Shown: positions 1 through 8,117 of the stretch, piece by piece
Position numbering within the stretch: position 1 is the stretch's first letter
How the letters are laid out: each line of letters begins with the position of its first letter
Notes under the pieces: model-generated
Database searches by the model: none
Seen by the model: the letters and a program-made list of their open reading frames with translations, nothing else
Told to the model about the DNA's origin: nothing
Program-made: the position numbers and the translations under genes
Source of the DNA: an uncultured Chloroflexota bacterium
Lineage (GTDB): Bacteria > Chloroflexota > Anaerolineae > Aggregatilineales > Phototrophicaceae
Reading direction: 5' to 3'
Length of the DNA stretch: 64,000 nucleotides
Assembly (NCBI GenBank): GCA_937974245.1
Contig: CALJKV010000105.1
Span: forward strand, 62,001-126,000

Positions 1-140
1 GCCTCGTCATGGGTTGACGTCGCAACATGCACCTCATAGCCGGCGACGCGAGCGGCACGGGCCAACGGGATGCGATGGGTGACAAAAAACCGCGGGATAT
101 TCACAACATACAAGATGCGTTTTTGGGGAGATTGGGTCAT
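1..140 (-). CDS. Glycosyltransferase (GT4-like), N-terminal fragment
   Basis: An open frame runs off the left edge; only about 46 residues are visible, starting from an ATG at 138-140. The N-terminus reads as a beta strand (ILYVVNIPRFF) followed by a helix that contains HRIPLARAARVAGYEVHVATS. This is the usual first Rossmann unit of GT4/GT-B glycosyltransferases, where the protein scans the donor sugar with a phrase like 'GYEVHVAT'. The specific activity cannot be told. No convincing Shine-Dalgarno sequence precedes the ATG. The rest of the gene lies outside the window. Confidence 0.6.
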   Translation of the reverse strand, partial: MTQSPQKRILYVVNIPRFFVTHRIPLARAARVAGYEVHVATSTHDE

Positions 141-306
141 GAGACAGCACCGTATCTATAGGGGCAATAAGAGCCGCCTCATCATACTCAACGCGCTGGC
201 AGATTGCAAAACCAAGCCAGGCAGGCGGCGGCGCTCACTTCGATTCTTGGCGCAGCCCACAAGAGGCGGTACACTAGTATCATAAAGTGGGGTGGTTTAG
301 TCACGA

Positions 307-327
307 ACAAGGGACTTAAGCCCTTGT
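307..327. repeat. Palindromic hairpin repeat, family 1 (copy A)
   Basis: A near-perfect palindrome: arms ACAAGGG and CCCTTGT around a CTTAAG core. It lies about 95 bases upstream of the uracil-DNA glycosylase start in an otherwise gene-free stretch. A closely related, perfect 20-base version is found at 18426-18445, again upstream of a plus-strand gene, so this looks like a dispersed REP-like element and not a gene-specific site. The rest of 141-421 shows nothing recognisable apart from the ribosome binding site of the next gene. Confidence 0.6.
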
Positions 328-421
328 CTCCCCGACTTCAGGGTTTTATGCACTGGCAGGAGCGAGTCTTGAGGGACTGAGGACTGCCTACTCGCACCTG
401 TGAACCAGGAGGCTGAATCGT

Positions 422-1099
422 ATGTCGCAAGATCGCGCCGCTGTGCTGGCCGCTATCGAAGAGGAAGTGCGTGCCTGTACCGCGTGCCGCCTGTATCAGG
501 GCACAAACAACCCGGTGCCCGGCGCGGGAGACCCGCACGCCGAAATCATGTTTATTGGCGAAGGGCCGGGTTTTCATGAAGACCGTTTGGGGCTGCCATT
601 CGTCGGGCGCTCCGGGGATTACCTTAACTATCTGCTGAACCTGGTTGGGTTGAACCGTGACCAGGTGTTCATCACCAATGTCGTCAAACACCGCCCGCCG
701 GAAAATCGAGACCCTTCACCAGATGAAATTGTCACCTGCAAAGGATTCCTGGATCGTCAGATTGGGATCATCAACCCGCTGGTGATTGCCACATTGGGAC
801 GTTACAGCATGGCACGGTACTTCCCCGACGCTCGCATCAGCAGCATTCACGGTCAACCCAGATACGACACTGACAACCAGCGGGTCTATTACCCGCTTTT
901 CCACCCGGCGGCGGCACTGCGCAATCCCGGTCTACGGCGGGACATGGAGACCGATTTCCACCGGATGATTGAGGTTCTGGCAAAAGTGAAAGCCATGCGT
1001 GGCGAGGATGCACCGCAATCAGAAGCCGAGCATCAACCGCAATCCCCACCTCCTGATGACAAACCGGAGGAACCACCGCAGCAGCTCCGGCTGTTTTAG
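422..1099 (+). CDS. Family 4 uracil-DNA glycosylase, variant Fe-S ligand set
   Basis: Removes uracil from DNA to start base-excision repair. The 225-residue protein has the family-4 layout: CxxC at residues 19-22, the GEGPG motif at 46-50 followed by GLPFVGRSG, and the HPAAALR motif near residue 162. The family normally binds a 4Fe-4S cluster through four cysteines. Here the third position is His90 (in NVVKHRPP), followed 16 residues later by Cys106, so the set is C19, C22, H90, C106. The C-terminal 30 residues are a low-complexity Pro/Gln/Glu tail. Start: AGGAGG at 407-412, nine bases before the ATG. The His also recalls the KHFK-type His of UdgX, but the rest fits family 4. The gene is followed after 24 bases by a membrane protein gene. 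Confidence 0.9.
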   Translation: MSQDRAAVLAAIEEEVRACTACRLYQGTNNPVPGAGDPHAEIMFIGEGPGFHEDRLGLPFVGRSGDYLNYLLNLVGLNRDQVFITNVVKHRPPENRDPSPDEIVTCKGFLDRQIGIINPLVIATLGRYSMARYFPDARISSIHGQPRYDTDNQRVYYPLFHPAAALRNPGLRRDMETDFHRMIEVLAKVKAMRGEDAPQSEAEHQPQSPPPDDKPEEPPQQLRLF

Positions 1100-1123
1100 C
1101 GGTAGCCAGCGGTTCACTTCATT

Positions 1124-2023
1124 ATGATTGAACAGCTCACAGATCTTCTCCCCTCGTTTATCGTCGCCATGCTTGTAATTGCACTGGTGCTGTTTATCAT
1201 GGCGCTCCAGCAGCTCCATCTGGGACGCACCGGTTCTTACTGGCGGCTGCGGCGCACAGCGGGACAGCGTGGCGGGCGGTTGTTTCTGCTTTCCGTGGGA
1301 TTGTTTATCGCGGCGCTGGCGCTGGCATTCTACAGCGGGCTGGCGAGCGTGGCCTATAACCAGATCAATCTGCTGCTGGCGAACGATCCCAGCGGCCTGA
1401 AGGGGGTCGCCCTGCCCACTGCGACAAATCCCGGTGACCCGACCCGTACACCTACCGCGACCATCACACCTGTACCGCCCAGCCGCACCTCCACCGGGAC
1501 AGCAACGGCTACGCCGACACCGACCCATCCTCCCAGTGCGACGCCCACGAGTACCGCTACCGCCACCCCGAGGGCCACCGAAACCCCCACAGCGACCCTG
1601 ACACCGAGCATCACCCGGACGCCCACGCCGACCTTCGAGGCGATCCTCAATTTGACTCCGGTGCTATCTTCAAGGCAGCCACGCCAGAGCGCAGCGCTCG
1701 ATCTGACCGCCGCCGCTGAAGGAGTCACGCTGGGTGGCAGACCGGACCAACCGGGAATCACGTTTCCTGCCGGAATCACGCGCATATTCCTGTTTTTTGC
1801 CTACCGTGATCTGGATAACGGGTTGGCCTGGTCGCGTATCCTGTATCGAGAGGGTATCCCAGTACAGGGGCAGTCATATTTGTGGAGCGGTGGCGAAACC
1901 GGCAGCAGCTACTTTTTCTTTGGCGATCAGGCCGGTTACTTACCGGGGGAATACACGGTGCGCTTGTTTCTGGGCGATCAGGAAATGAGCCGGCTCACAT
2001 TTACTGTTGAGGAGCAGTCATAA
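1124..2023 (+). CDS. Membrane protein with Thr/Pro-rich linker, unknown function
   Basis: No family recognised. Two hydrophobic segments at about residues 10-30 and 50-72 would anchor the protein in the membrane. They are followed by a linker of roughly 80 residues made almost only of Thr, Pro, Ala and Ser (about 100-175), then a C-terminal domain of about 110 residues ending at 299. That last domain is rich in aromatic beta-strand-like stretches (FLFFAYRDL, SYLWSGGETG, YTVRLFLG) and resembles an extracellular beta-sandwich. Such anchor-linker-domain proteins are frequent in Anaerolineae. It lies directly downstream of the glycosylase gene and may share its transcript; a functional link is not evident. 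Confidence 0.7.
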   Translation: MIEQLTDLLPSFIVAMLVIALVLFIMALQQLHLGRTGSYWRLRRTAGQRGGRLFLLSVGLFIAALALAFYSGLASVAYNQINLLLANDPSGLKGVALPTATNPGDPTRTPTATITPVPPSRTSTGTATATPTPTHPPSATPTSTATATPRATETPTATLTPSITRTPTPTFEAILNLTPVLSSRQPRQSAALDLTAAAEGVTLGGRPDQPGITFPAGITRIFLFFAYRDLDNGLAWSRILYREGIPVQGQSYLWSGGETGSSYFFFGDQAGYLPGEYTVRLFLGDQEMSRLTFTVEEQS

Positions 2024-2545
2024 GCATTGAATCAGGACACCGTTGGCAGGTGGTATAATTAAGCGCAGAGTTGCTGTAATCCAAAATATAGAAGTCAATT
2101 AAATTAGGCAAAAGCAGTACATTGACGGAATCAAAGATGGCGGTATACTTCATCCCGTCGTAAAATTCAGCATAATGGAAAATGATCGAAATCGGTGATA
2201 GTTGAGGAAAATCACAAATAATTAACATTTCCTTTACACTCAGATGGCTTTTTTGCGATACCCTTGGAGTATGGCAATCACCTGAAACACTGATGATGGA
2301 GCGAGAGATAAACGAGTGTGCCAGACCGAAACAACTCAACCACGCGATAGACACTAAGTACGGTTGCAGCCTTTGAGCAAAAGTGTGTATGATGCGGATT
2401 AAGATAGGCTAATGGTTAGTAGAGGATGTGTTATGCTGAGAATCTGTGTGTGTTATAATGAGTTATCAGCAAATTAAGGGCTGTGTGTTCATTGCGATCA
2501 AGAGGACAACTATTTAAAGCTAGGTTTATCTAGCAGGATGTAACA
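2024..2545. other. AT-rich leader region of the response regulator
   Basis: This 522-base stretch is clearly richer in A and T than the flanking genes. The only long reading frame in it (minus strand) overlaps the preceding gene and has no family features, so I regard the region as non-coding. A possible promoter lies at 2431-2459: TTATGC, 17 bases, then TATAAT, about 85 bases upstream of the receiver gene start. A second TATAAT-like box is near 2053. No stable long hairpin or riboswitch motif was recognised. Confidence 0.4.
2431..2459 (+). promoter_or_regulatory. Candidate sigma70-type promoter for the response regulator
   Basis: A perfect TATAAT at 2454-2459 is preceded, with a 17-base spacer, by TTATGC, which matches the -35 consensus poorly. 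The position, 86 bases upstream of the ATG and inside an AT-rich gap, supports it; the weak -35 box does not. Confidence 0.3.
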
Positions 2546-2926
2546 ATGACAAACAGCGTTCTCGTCGTTGATGACGATCCACCGTCACGAGTATTCCTAG
2601 AGCAGATTTTGCGTTCATTAAAGGTCGAGGTTCAACAAGCGGTTGATGGTGCAGAGGCAATAGACCTGCTCGAACACACCACCCCAAATGTCATCTTCCT
2701 GGATATGTACTTGCCACGTGTAGGTGGGTTGGATGTATTAGGCTTTATCCTCGATACGCCGCGCCTGAGTAATACTATCGTCGTCGTTGTCAGCGCCCAT
2801 GAGCATATTCGTTTCCCTAGCTGCCGGGAACTTGACCGGGTAGATGAGTATCTTGTCAAGCCAGTTTCTGTTAGAACCATACGTGATCTGGCGCAGCGAG
2901 CGATTTCCGGACAGTTGATTCGTTAA
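2546..2926 (+). CDS. Receiver-domain-only response regulator (CheY-like)
   Basis: A stand-alone phosphoacceptor receiver of 126 residues with no output domain. The acidic cluster D9-D10-D11 (VVDDDPPS), the phosphoacceptor D53 (FLDMYLP), Ser83 (VVSAHEH) and Lys105 (LVKPVS) are all in place, so it should be phosphorylatable. Single-domain regulators act by binding a partner such as a motor, kinase or enzyme, or as a phosphate shuttle. No histidine kinase is found next to it, so its partner is encoded elsewhere. It is a monocistronic unit: an AT-rich leader precedes it, and a small hairpin and over 200 bases of non-coding DNA follow. Confidence 0.9.
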   Translation: MTNSVLVVDDDPPSRVFLEQILRSLKVEVQQAVDGAEAIDLLEHTTPNVIFLDMYLPRVGGLDVLGFILDTPRLSNTIVVVVSAHEHIRFPSCRELDRVDEYLVKPVSVRTIRDLAQRAISGQLIR

Positions 2927-2935
2927 TTACGTCTG

Positions 2936-2959
2936 GGTTGGTGGGCCATTCTACCAACC
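2936..2959 (+). terminator. Possible terminator hairpin after the response regulator
   Basis: GGTTGGT at 2936-2942 pairs with ACCAACC at 2953-2959 across a 10-base loop, just behind the stop codon. There is no run of T behind it, so termination efficiency is uncertain. Confidence 0.35.
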
Positions 2960-3148
2960 GGACTGTATTGGTCTGCATTCCACATCTTCTCTTGTGCGAC
3001 TCCCTGAATCAGGTACAATCCAACATAGATAAGGCTGACACAGTTCACGTTATTTTGCCGTAGAGGCTGTCCCTACTGCATTTAGTGAATGATGTGCCTT
3101 CTAGTCAATAAGGCTTACGCCGCAACAGGCGGCGCTAGAGTGTAAACG

Positions 3149-5254
3149 ATGGCGTTTGATTTTGAAGCCCTGGTAGGACATTTATATGTAGTCGGTGGCC
3201 GTTCGATCAGTGCTCCGCCCCCCGGCGCACTGGTGGAAGTTGCCCCGCGCAAAGCAGCACGCGGACGGGAAACCGACACCTTTTTTGTGCTCGTCTATCC
3301 GTCCGGGCAGGTAGTCGCCCCACCGGCTTTTTACGAGCAAATGGCATCCCTGGCCGCCGAGCGCTATTTTAGCGCTACGGGCAGTATCACGGCGGCGCTA
3401 CGCAGCGTCTTTGGTAGTCTGAATGGCGACCTGCACGAGCATAACATCAGCGGCAAACGTGCTTATGAAGCCAACATGCTGTGCGCGGTGCTGCACGATA
3501 ACGAACTCTACCTGGCACGTGCCGGTTCGGGCATTGCTCTGCTATCCGGTGACGAGCAACATAGCTTCCCCGATGATTTGAGCAAAGATGAAGCGATTTT
3601 CCGGCCCCCCATGGGCGTTCACCCCGTGGTGGATGTGCGGATGACACGCTACCCAGTCACAAGTGGCAGCCGTCTCGTCCTGGGCGATTCTGGTTTAGCC
3701 GACCTGGATCGAGACAAACTCTGGGCAGGACTTAAAGCTCAGGACATGGCGGCAGCCCTGGCTGCCCTCAAAGAGATTGCCCCGGCGCAACTGACTCTGA
3801 TGGCCGCCGAGTTCGTCCCGCCCGAAGCGCCTGTTTCTGTCCCGGCACGTGAGGCGGAATCGACGGTTCGCCAACCGCCACCACCTGACCCCACCCCTGA
3901 TACCGAGACACCACTCCCTGCCGCGCCACCTGCCGGTAAGCTGGCCCAGGCTGCTGAGACAGTGCAATTACGGGCGCAGCGTGGGACAGCCTCCGCCGCA
4001 CAGCGTACCGCTAGTGCCCTGGAAGGCGCAAACAGCCTGCTCGATAAAGCGCTGCCCGAACCCAAAGAAGGCCAGCGCAGTTGGATTGCCAGCCCAGCGG
4101 CAGCAGGCGCAGCCATTCTGATTCCAGTGGTGGTAGTGCTGGTTGTCCTGGTAATGTGGTTGGCCGGGACTGGCGAGAGTGAGTTTGAACTTTGTGTGCA
4201 GGAAGCGGGGCAGGCCGCCCAGACTGCTGAGGGAATCGCCTCTAGCGATGTACAGGGGACGCTGGCCGCCTGGAATGCGGTGCTGGCTGTCGTCAACCGC
4301 TGCGAACAGATGCGAACAGGCGACCCGACTCTGGCGGCGCTTGTCCGGCAGGCACAGTCGGTGATTGACCACCTTTCCTATGTCGAGCGGCGCGATGTCA
4401 CCGTATTGAAGGCGTTTCGGAATGCCGTCCTGGAAAAAATCGTCTTGAGCGGTCTCGACCTGTATATACTGGATACACAGAACGAGCAGGTCTACCGTGT
4501 CACACTGACAAGCGACGGACGCAGCACGGTACCATCGGCGCAGGAAGTCATTCCGGCGATGCGGATTAACGCCACCATCGGTCAGTTCCGCGTGGGAAAC
4601 CTGATTGACATCGCCTGGTCGGACGATGATGCCGAGATTATCGCAGTAGATCGTAACGGCCTGGTAATCAATTGTTCGGCGGGATTGATCGGGAACTGCG
4701 GCGCACAACGGTTGCAAGCGTCGGAACGCTGGGTCAATCCGACGGCGATTACACTCTGGGGCGGTAAGCTGTACATCCTGGATGCCGAAGCCAACCAGCT
4801 CTGGCGCTACGAAGCGGTAGGCGGCAGTTATCTGAATCCCCCGATTGAGTATTTTACCGGGGAAGGTCGCCCGGATATTCGGTTGGGAGTGGATTTCGCG
4901 ATTGATGATAATGGCATCGTGTATGTTCTGATGGCGAACGGCTCGCTTGTCAAGTTCCTTTCCGGTGTGCAGCAGCCTTTCGGCTATGCTGGCTTCCCGG
5001 AAGGCCAACAGTTGACCAGTGCCAACGCCCTGTTCCTCGACCCAAACCCGGTTACGCAGTTGATGTATATCGTCAACCGGGCGGAACGCACCATCTATGA
5101 AACCTCGTATGCTGGGTCATTCGCCAACAGTTACCGTGCATTTGATGAAACCATGTTCACCAGCCTGAGCGCGGTCGTCGCCAACACCGACCAGCAGGTA
5201 ATCTATGCCTTATCCGGCAACGCCGTGTTGATCGTGGAGCGTCTTCGGCCATAA
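3149..5254 (+). CDS. Degenerate PP2C-like domain, membrane anchor and beta-propeller
   Basis: Three parts can be read in 701 residues. Residues about 1-230 follow the PP2C (PPM) phosphatase pattern, with the usual strands, but the metal-binding acidic residues are gone: the first DG motif is replaced by YPSG, the GDSR position reads AGSGIA, and the SDGL position reads GDSGL. A Pro/Ala-rich linker follows. A strong transmembrane segment lies at about 318-340. The C-terminal half (about 375-700) has repeated strands of the type LYILDAEANQLWRY and is likely an extracytoplasmic beta-propeller of NHL/SMP-30 type. The design suggests a cytoplasmic pseudo-phosphatase coupled to an external propeller; this is inferred. 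It converges with the next gene, five bases away. Confidence 0.65.
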   Translation: MAFDFEALVGHLYVVGGRSISAPPPGALVEVAPRKAARGRETDTFFVLVYPSGQVVAPPAFYEQMASLAAERYFSATGSITAALRSVFGSLNGDLHEHNISGKRAYEANMLCAVLHDNELYLARAGSGIALLSGDEQHSFPDDLSKDEAIFRPPMGVHPVVDVRMTRYPVTSGSRLVLGDSGLADLDRDKLWAGLKAQDMAAALAALKEIAPAQLTLMAAEFVPPEAPVSVPAREAESTVRQPPPPDPTPDTETPLPAAPPAGKLAQAAETVQLRAQRGTASAAQRTASALEGANSLLDKALPEPKEGQRSWIASPAAAGAAILIPVVVVLVVLVMWLAGTGESEFELCVQEAGQAAQTAEGIASSDVQGTLAAWNAVLAVVNRCEQMRTGDPTLAALVRQAQSVIDHLSYVERRDVTVLKAFRNAVLEKIVLSGLDLYILDTQNEQVYRVTLTSDGRSTVPSAQEVIPAMRINATIGQFRVGNLIDIAWSDDDAEIIAVDRNGLVINCSAGLIGNCGAQRLQASERWVNPTAITLWGGKLYILDAEANQLWRYEAVGGSYLNPPIEYFTGEGRPDIRLGVDFAIDDNGIVYVLMANGSLVKFLSGVQQPFGYAGFPEGQQLTSANALFLDPNPVTQLMYIVNRAERTIYETSYAGSFANSYRAFDETMFTSLSAVVANTDQQVIYALSGNAVLIVERLRP

Positions 5255-5259
5255 CCGCA

Positions 5260-5901
5260 CTACACCAAGCGGATAGAGAGCAGAGCAATCGCTGCAAAGT
5301 GGAAGGCGCTCCCGCCTAACACAAACAGATGCCAGATTTCGTGATGGCCGAAGTAGGGAAGTGGATTGGGGCGTTTGAACCCGAAGATGAGCGCCCCGGC
5401 CAGATATATACCGCCGCCTAGCGCGATGAGTATCGCAGCGTCGCCTGGCAGCACGCCGACAGCCTGTGGCAGAGAAATCGTCCCCAAAAAGCCCATGCCG
5501 ATATAGATCAACAGCGACATCCAGCCATCCTGCTTCAGGAACAGCAGTTTGTAGAGGATACCCGCGACTGCCGCGCCCCACACCAGTGCCAACGTCCCCC
5601 AACGCCAGGCTCCGGTCAGTACCATATAGAGAATCGGCGTATACGTCCCGGCGATGAGCAGGTAGATCGCGGCATGGTCCAGACGGCGCAACCAGAGCAG
5701 GACTCGTGCTGTTCCCCGCGTAAGATGCAGCGTGGCGCTGGCACTGTACAGAGCAATCATGCACACCCCGTAAACCGCAACAGCAACCATCCGGGCGGGT
5801 TCATTCTGGTTGAGTACGAGCAGCCAGATCAACCCGGCGGCAGCCAGCAATGCGCCGACGAGGTGAGTGAAACCATTAACAGGTTCGCGGAAATACGACA
5901 T
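5260..5901 (-). CDS. Hemolysin III / PAQR family membrane protein
   Basis: A seven-helix integral membrane protein of the TrhA/YqfA (hemolysin III, PAQR) family. The N-terminus has the signature REPVNGFTHLVGALL. The conserved metal-site residues are visible: SxxxH in SASATLHL, an Asp in RRLDHAAIYLLIAGTYTP, and HxxxH in GHHEIWHLF near the C-terminus. The PAQR superfamily is thought to have hydrolase-like zinc sites; the bacterial members act in membrane energetics or lipid homeostasis. I chose the ATG at 5899-5901 because AAAGGA lies eight bases before it, giving 213 residues, the usual family length; an ATG six codons upstream (5919) is also possible. Confidence 0.88.
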   Translation of the reverse strand: MSYFREPVNGFTHLVGALLAAAGLIWLLVLNQNEPARMVAVAVYGVCMIALYSASATLHLTRGTARVLLWLRRLDHAAIYLLIAGTYTPILYMVLTGAWRWGTLALVWGAAVAGILYKLLFLKQDGWMSLLIYIGMGFLGTISLPQAVGVLPGDAAILIALGGGIYLAGALIFGFKRPNPLPYFGHHEIWHLFVLGGSAFHFAAIALLSIRLV

Positions 5902-6017
5902 CGGCAAAGTCCTTTTCATCCAGTGCGTCACCTTTATTATGACCGTATCACCCAAATTTAGCCTAAAAGTGACCGGAAGTGTGCAGGATATCTGGACTTC
6001 GCAGAAACCTCTTGTCA

Positions 6018-6044
6018 TCCAGGACAGGCAGAGCCTGTCCTGGA
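6018..6044. repeat. Long perfect hairpin between two minus-strand genes
   Basis: The 11-base arm TCCAGGACAGG pairs perfectly with CCTGTCCTGGA across a five-base loop. It lies downstream of the hexapeptide-repeat membrane protein gene and upstream of the hemolysin III gene (both minus strand), so it may end the first transcript. No T-run follows in that direction, so a dispersed REP-like element is an equal possibility. Confidence 0.45.
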
Positions 6045-6114
6045 AAACCGTATCAATTATTGAACTGCATCGTGAGGCTGATCTTAAGCACCTTAGCGGC
6101 TTCTTTGCCAATCC

Positions 6115-7167
6115 CTACCCGCTTGCGCCCGGTGTTGGCGTCGGTTGGATGCCCATGTCTGTTTGCGGGGGTACGGGCGTGGCCGGCGCGGTAGTATCCG
6201 GCGGCAGGACGCCCCCTGTACCGTTATCCACTGGCGGGCCGCTTTCTGCGACACCGCGCGGGCTGGTGATATAGTCCGCCAGCGAACCGTCCCAATAGTA
6301 CGGGTCAATCCCGCGTGCCAGCAGGTCATTCTGAGCGCGGATATTAGCCGCCGCCGGGTTGTCGTCATTGGCATAGTCCATCGGGCGGACTGCCTCATCC
6401 AGTGCCGGGATACCGCCCACCGGCACAATGCCCGTCAGTAGTGGCACATTCTCCGGCGGGATGGTCTCATTTGTCAGTGTATAGTTCAATCCGGCAGTGA
6501 TCGAATAGCCCGGCCAGGGGTTCTGGGTGTAAGGTGTATCCGCCAGAAGGTCAGGCGGTGTCCCGCTCAACACCTGGGACACAAACGGCCCGACTTCGCC
6601 AAAGTTGCCCGGCAGGTTGCCTAACATGCGAGATAATGGCTCGAACAGCAAACGTAAGTTCTCCACCGGGTCATGCAGCTGTGTCTGGCTCAACGGGATG
6701 ACGGCCCGCACGTCCAGGTTGACCGGGACTTCCAGGTTGACCGGCACTTGCAGATTCACCGGCACATCCAGCCTCAGGTGTACCGGCAGTTCAAGCCCCG
6801 CCGGGAGGCTGAGTTCCACCGGGGTGATGACGCGCTCCCCGTTCAGCGTGATGATGGCCGAAACCGTCAACGGGATTGCCTGGGTCAGCACGACGCTGGT
6901 ATTGGTATCGAGCGGGATACTCGTATTGAGCGGGATGCTGGTGTTCAGCGGGATCGTTGTCCGCACCGGGATTGTCCAGTCAATTGTCGCGTCGTTCAAC
7001 CCGACAAAACTGCTGTGCAGCCCCATGACTAGCGGTTCAGCGACATTATTTTTGATGTCGAAAATCAATAGTCCCAGCACGATCAGGACGATCACCAGGA
7101 TGATGTTGACAATGAACGAGAAAATGACCATGAAACGCCATAGAAATTTGCCGATTTTTTTCAGCAT
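6115..7167 (-). CDS. Membrane-anchored protein with hexapeptide beta repeats, unknown
   Basis: Not a family I recognise. A strongly hydrophobic helix covers about residues 12-36, with a basic N-terminus. It is followed by two runs of six-residue repeats: roughly 66-90 (IPLNTS-type) and 119-158 (VPVNLQ, VPVNLE, VPVNLD). The regular alternation of apolar and polar residues suggests stacked beta strands outside or along the membrane. After residue 160 the protein becomes Pro/Gly-rich, with an irregular tail to 350 that ends in a short PT-rich stretch. The underlying DNA repeats in 18-base steps around 6719-6772. The divergent phosphoesterase gene starts 173 bases away. Confidence 0.65.
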   Translation of the reverse strand: MLKKIGKFLWRFMVIFSFIVNIILVIVLIVLGLLIFDIKNNVAEPLVMGLHSSFVGLNDATIDWTIPVRTTIPLNTSIPLNTSIPLDTNTSVVLTQAIPLTVSAIITLNGERVITPVELSLPAGLELPVHLRLDVPVNLQVPVNLEVPVNLDVRAVIPLSQTQLHDPVENLRLLFEPLSRMLGNLPGNFGEVGPFVSQVLSGTPPDLLADTPYTQNPWPGYSITAGLNYTLTNETIPPENVPLLTGIVPVGGIPALDEAVRPMDYANDDNPAAANIRAQNDLLARGIDPYYWDGSLADYITSPRGVAESGPPVDNGTGGVLPPDTTAPATPVPPQTDMGIQPTPTPGASG

Positions 7168-7340
7168 GGCGGACTCCTTCGTGGGTGGCTGCCATTGGTG
7201 TGTGGTATACCCTACTATATCCCAGGCGGCGGCATCGTGGCAAATCGTTTTCTAACCCGGGGGTGCCGGTTGTTAGGAGAACTACGCCACATTTGTTATG
7301 ATGGTGCGGAAACAGATGGTGTGTTGAAGGAGCAGTCGAG

Positions 7341-8114
7341 ATGCGTCTGGCGGTGATTTCGGATATACATGGTAATCTGGCGGCTCTGGAAGCCGTGCTG
7401 CATGACCTGGAAACAAGCGGCGGCGCGGAGTTGACCTGGTGTCTGGGCGACCTAGCGGCTTTCGGCCCACGTCCGGCGGAATGTGTGCGGCGCGTGAAAG
7501 CACTGGCCGAGGTCGACGAGGGCAAGACATTCAAGGTTATTGGCGGCAATACCGACCGTTATCTGGTCAACGGTACGCGCATGAAGACCCCTTCTGCCGT
7601 CGACGAGGAGACATTCAAGAAACGGGCAGCAGCCTGGATGCAGCGCGATCAGGGCTTAAATTGGACTGTCGGACAGCTTGCCTTCAGCGACTACGAGTTT
7701 CTCAAGCAGATTCGGGGGCGCGAACTGGGGCAGGATGTCCAGGACTACGGGCATGTGATCGGCTATCACGGCACACCCGGAGACGATGAGGGCTTCTTGA
7801 GGCCGGATACACCCGCGACTGAGGCGCTCGACTCGCTGCTGGACCGTGAGGGACGGCTGGGCATTGGAGGGCATATCCACGTGCAGATGAACCGCAACCT
7901 GGGCAAGTGGCAGGCGGTCAACGTCGGCAGCGTCGGCTTCTCATTTGATAACCCCGGCCACGCCCAATGGGGGCTGTTCACCTTCGCTGGCGATGATGTA
8001 ACGGTGGACTTGCGGAACGTGCCGTTTGATGTTGAGGCCGTCATTGCCGATCTGCACGCCGTTGGGTATCCTTCCGTTGATTTTGTAACCAACTGGCTGC
8101 GGGGCGGGGCTTAA
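7341..8114 (+). CDS. Calcineurin-like metallophosphoesterase (YfcE/MJ0936 type)
   Basis: A dinuclear-metal phosphoesterase of 257 residues. The metal ligands follow the family order: D8 and H10 in SDIHGN, D37 in CLGDLAAFGP, N70 in GGNTDR, a His in GYHGTPGD near 147, and the GHIHVQ motif near 178-183. This family includes 2',3'-cyclic and bis(p-nitrophenyl)phosphate phosphodiesterases; the natural substrate cannot be read from sequence. The start has AAGGAG at 7327-7332 upstream. It lies three bases from the following gene, so the two form an operon. Confidence 0.88.
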   Translation: MRLAVISDIHGNLAALEAVLHDLETSGGAELTWCLGDLAAFGPRPAECVRRVKALAEVDEGKTFKVIGGNTDRYLVNGTRMKTPSAVDEETFKKRAAAWMQRDQGLNWTVGQLAFSDYEFLKQIRGRELGQDVQDYGHVIGYHGTPGDDEGFLRPDTPATEALDSLLDREGRLGIGGHIHVQMNRNLGKWQAVNVGSVGFSFDNPGHAQWGLFTFAGDDVTVDLRNVPFDVEAVIADLHAVGYPSVDFVTNWLRGGA

Positions 8115-8117
8115 TTT

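Noticed and set aside
2001..2354. 117-residue minus-strand frame in the AT-rich leader
   Set aside because: It overlaps the end of the preceding gene, has no ribosome binding site or family features, and its hydrophobic, Ser/Ile-rich composition fits a chance frame in AT-rich DNA.
3968..5008. 346-residue minus-strand frame inside the pseudo-PP2C/propeller gene
   Set aside because: It is antisense to a well-supported gene with domain structure and shows only the composition of a shadow frame.
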